Positions 61,095 through 64,000 of a stretch of 64,000 nucleotides of DNA are shown one piece after another. The stretch covers positions 563,501 through 627,500 of the forward strand of contig JAVGVS010000041.1 of the NCBI GenBank assembly GCA_032718565.1. The letters are read 5' to 3'. Position numbers and translations under genes: made by a program. This DNA comes from Distichodus sexfasciatus. Its lineage: Eukaryota > Chordata > Actinopteri > Characiformes > Distichodontidae. Below the pieces are notes generated by a model. That model had not been told where the DNA came from. It saw only the letters and a program-made list of their open reading frames with translations, and made no database searches. The stretch's first letter is position 1. Each line of letters begins with the position of its first letter.

Positions 61095-63983
61095 ATGTTA
61101 AAAGCAGTCATCCTTATCGGAGGTCCTCAAAAAGGTGAGTTTTAAAATTTTACCTTAATATCTATCTTTTTTTTTGTTTTTATATATATATTTATATATC
61201 TTAATGTTAAGAGGCTGAAGTTGGCTACTTATTCACCAGCGTCTTATTGGCGATTTACGTTCCACCTTAAATAGGGTCAAAGAAACGCTGGTCCGCCAGC
61301 AGCTGGCAGTATTGAAGTACAGACACTAGTTCATATCATACGATTTAAAATAAAACATCAGCAATGTTTAATGTACAGTTTCAGATATATTATTTTAGAC
61401 ATTATACTGACAAATTAACTTAATGCTAATAATGGGTAATATTACATTTTAAAGTAAAATTTTTAATATGGCATACAAATGACTGAATATATTTCCAGCT
61501 CATTCTGGACATTCTTCTTCTTTTATTTCTAAACGTATAGACAATCTGACATATCGGGATGAAAGTGAGTATAACAGTGCCAAAAAGCTGAATTATAAAC
61601 AGCTTAGTTCACACTGGTGCATACAAGATCCACACATTAAAAACGTCTAGATAATCTTACATTTGGAGGTCAGAGTAAGTATGATGAAGGGTAGAAATAA
61701 AAAAATGTCTGATTTTACTGTATCACTTTAAAATAATCACGTCGTAAACCTGGCATCTCAGTGTATTCTTTATGAACCTGAATACATTTCCACTCAATTC
61801 CTGAAGGCTCCTACTCTTTCATAATAAAACATCTAGACAATCTGACATTAGGAGAACGGTGTAAGTATGATAGAGTGTAAGAAACAAATATTTTTGTGCA
61901 ATTTCACTGTAGCATTTTTTAATAATCACCTCCTAAACATGACATTTCAGTATGTGTATGAATGGGCATTACAGGCTATTTCTCCAGGCTCCTCCTCTTT
62001 CATTTCAAAACGACCTCCAAATGTCAGATTGTCTAGACATTTTGAAATGAAATTGGAGCAGCGTTCAGAAATTGCCTAATACACTAGTTCGTATCTTACG
62101 TATCAAACACTGAGATGCCATGATAAGGGGGTTATTATTAAAAAATGCTCGAGTAAAACTGCACAGGAATATTTGTTTCTTACACTCTATCATACGTACC
62201 CTGATCTCCTAATGTCAGAGTGTCTAGACGTTTTATTATGAAAGAGTAGGAGCCTTCAGGAATTGAGTGGAAATGCATTCAGGTTCATAAAGAATACACT
62301 GAGATGCCAGGTTTACGACGTGATTATTTTAAAGTGATACAGTAAAATCAGACATTTTTTTATTTCTACCCTTCATCATACTTACTCTGACCTCCAAATG
62401 TAAGATTATCTAGACGTTTTTAATGTGTGGATCTTGTATGCACCTGTGTGAACTAAGCTATTTATAATTCAGCTTTTTGGCACTGTTATACTCACTTTCA
62501 TCCCGATATGTCAGATTGTCTATACGTTTAGAAATAAAAGAAGAAGAATGTCCAGAATGAGCTGGAAATATATTCGGTCATTTGTATGCCATATTTAAAA
62601 TTTTACTTTAAAATGTAATATTACCCATTATTAGCATTAAGTTATTTAATTTGTCAGTATAATGTCTAAAATAATATATCTGAAACTGTACGTTAAACAT
62701 GGCTGATGTTTTATTTTAAATCGTATGATATGAACTAGTGTCTGTACTTCAATACTGCCAGCTGCTGGCGGACCAGCGTTTCTTTGACCCTATTTAAGGT
62801 GGAACGTAAATCACCAATAAGACGCTGGTGAATAAGTAGCCAACTTCAGCCTCGTCTTAATATCTGTATATATATTTACACCTGAAATAGTTTACAGTTT
62901 GATGAAACTACGTTAAGTAAATTATTTAAACAACAAAGTCTAAATGACAGCAAACGAAACAACTGGTCGGCAAGTTTACTTGAAATAAAAACAACTTGAT
63001 TTTTTGGGGCTTCAGACTGTCAGAGAATTTACGTTAATATTTATGAGATTATAATAATATAAAGGCCCACATGAGGAGGATTTATATATTTTTAAGTAAG
63101 TAACGTCATAATTAGAATGTTTTTCCCAGATATAAGTAGCTTTGGAATAAAAGCGTCTGTCAGGTGTAATGCAATTTAATTACAGCATTACTTTTTGCTG
63201 TAACGTAGTAATGTAAGGCATTATCAATGTTAGGTTACTTCCAAAATTGTAATAGATAATAGATTATTAGTTACTGTAATTTCAAAGTAATTTGTTACAT
63301 TACAGTATTACTGTCTCTGAATTGTAATGTGTTACACATCTCAATAATTTAATGCCCATTACTGTGTTACAGCTAAAAGTAATACATTACTGTAATTGCG
63401 TTATTTTTATAACTTATATACTTTCTAGCTGTTTTAATGTAAACACTGGGCATTACTAATACGTTGTCAGTAATATTACATTTGTTACATATTTCAGTAA
63501 CACACTTTTAATTCTAAATTTAGTGCTATTTTGTTTTAATAATAAAATCCCCAACACCATGAGACCTATTTTACTAGAGTAAAATGGTGTAAGTAAACGA
63601 GCTGTTTCCTGCAGTGTGTAAATCATCTGCACCACATCGCCCTCCACTGGATGTAAGATGAACTGCAGTAAACTACATTTTAGCATTTTACAGTGTCTGA
63701 CTTCCACACTTTAATGAAAGTAACTCCGTAGTAATGCTGGAGTCGTGTAACGCAACTCAGAGACGGTAATACTGTAATGGAACCTATTACTTTGAAATAA
63801 AACTAACTAGTCATCTATAATCTAGTACATTGTGGAAGTAACTTGCTCAAGACTGGATGTGAATGAGTTCTGGTTGTGTGTACAGGGACCCGGTTCCGTC
63901 CCTTGTCGTTCGAGGTCCCCAAGCCGCTGTTCCCGGTGGCCGGAGTGCCGATGCTGCAGCACCACATCGAGGCGTGCGCCAAG
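61095..63983 (+). CDS. gmppa: Mannose-1-phosphate guanylyltransferase regulatory subunit alpha, 5' part
   Basis: Partial: exon 1 coding 61095-61134 (MLKAVILIGGPQK plus one base) and exon 2 from 63886 (GTRFRPLSFEVPKPLFPVAG, then VPMLQHHIEACAK). Together they give the nucleotidyltransferase signature GGPQKGTRFRPL typical of GMPPA. GMPPA binds GMPPB and lets GDP-mannose feed back on its synthesis in the cytosol. The ATG has A at -3. Homology to vertebrate GMPPA stops after ACAK at 63983, where the genome reads AAG|gcagga, which suggests a GC-AG splice donor; otherwise the exon would run on past the window end. Intron 1 (2.75 kb) holds a large inverted repeat. Confidence 0.95.
61185..62885. repeat. 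Large near-perfect inverted repeat (foldback element)
   Basis: Left arm about 61185-61945 reads almost identically to the reverse complement of the right arm about 62885-62125. Examples are gtcaaagaaacgctggtccg at 61287 and its complement at about 62788, and the block tggcatctcagtgtattctt on both sides. The arms differ by scattered substitutions and a small indel. The centre (61945-62125) is also inverted but more diverged. Within each arm a motif close to tctagacaatctgacat recurs about every 100-190 bp, followed by gtaagtatgat. No coding frame of interest. It lies wholly within gmppa intron 1. Confidence 0.85.
63165..63855 (+). mobile_element. Degraded hAT-like element related to 20656-21583
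   Basis: Shares long blocks with the intact copy at 20656-21583 (tactttttgctgtaac, ccctccactggatgta, gaactgcagtaaactaca, taactagtcatctataatctagtacatt). Ends are eroded and I see no clear target duplication. It stops about 30 bp before gmppa exon 2. Confidence 0.6.
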
Positions 63984-64000
63984 GCAGGAGCTTCACTTTA

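Overview
The window is a piece of a teleost fish nuclear genome. The evidence is vertebrate genes split by canonical GT-AG introns, fish-type dispersed repeats (a tRNA-headed SINE family, hAT-type elements with 8-bp target duplications, LINE 3' tails), CA microsatellites and AT-rich introns. I cannot name the species. All calls come from reading the sequence; no database search was run.

Layout: arl6ip6 (minus strand, 4 coding exons, 2614-9516); a possible unrecognised small 3-exon gene (plus strand, 11975-12641); fmnl2, a formin (minus, 26 coding exons plus an alternative last exon and a candidate 21-nt micro-exon, 15154-38532); a short-form smooth-muscle myosin light chain kinase, mylk (minus, 17 coding exons, 41061-55043); and the start of gmppa (plus, 61095 to the window end, only the first two coding exons present). 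For the three minus-strand genes I followed the reading frame across every junction: the exons sum to 537 nt (178 aa), 3321 nt (1106 aa) and 3324 nt (1107 aa), all divisible by three.

Functions: Fmnl2 (N-myristoylated GTPase-binding formin that elongates actin filaments) and MLCK (calmodulin-activated kinase that switches on myosin II) both act on the actomyosin cortex, but I see no sign that they are co-regulated. Arl6ip6 is a three-pass membrane protein. Gmppa is the regulatory subunit of GDP-mannose pyrophosphorylase. In mammals FMNL2 and ARL6IP6 are separated by PRPF40A, which is not in the gap here. The mylk-gmppa pair brings a second synteny block next to fmnl2.

Most of the remaining DNA is intron and transposon remnant. 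The points I rate highest are: a ~1.7-kb near-perfect inverted repeat with internal repeated motifs in gmppa intron 1; the small basic-protein gene; a 22-residue repeat array in the MLCK actin-binding tail; two perfect CArG boxes upstream of mylk; two alternative fmnl2 C-termini and a micro-exon; and several nested hAT/SINE insertions whose target duplications can be read directly.
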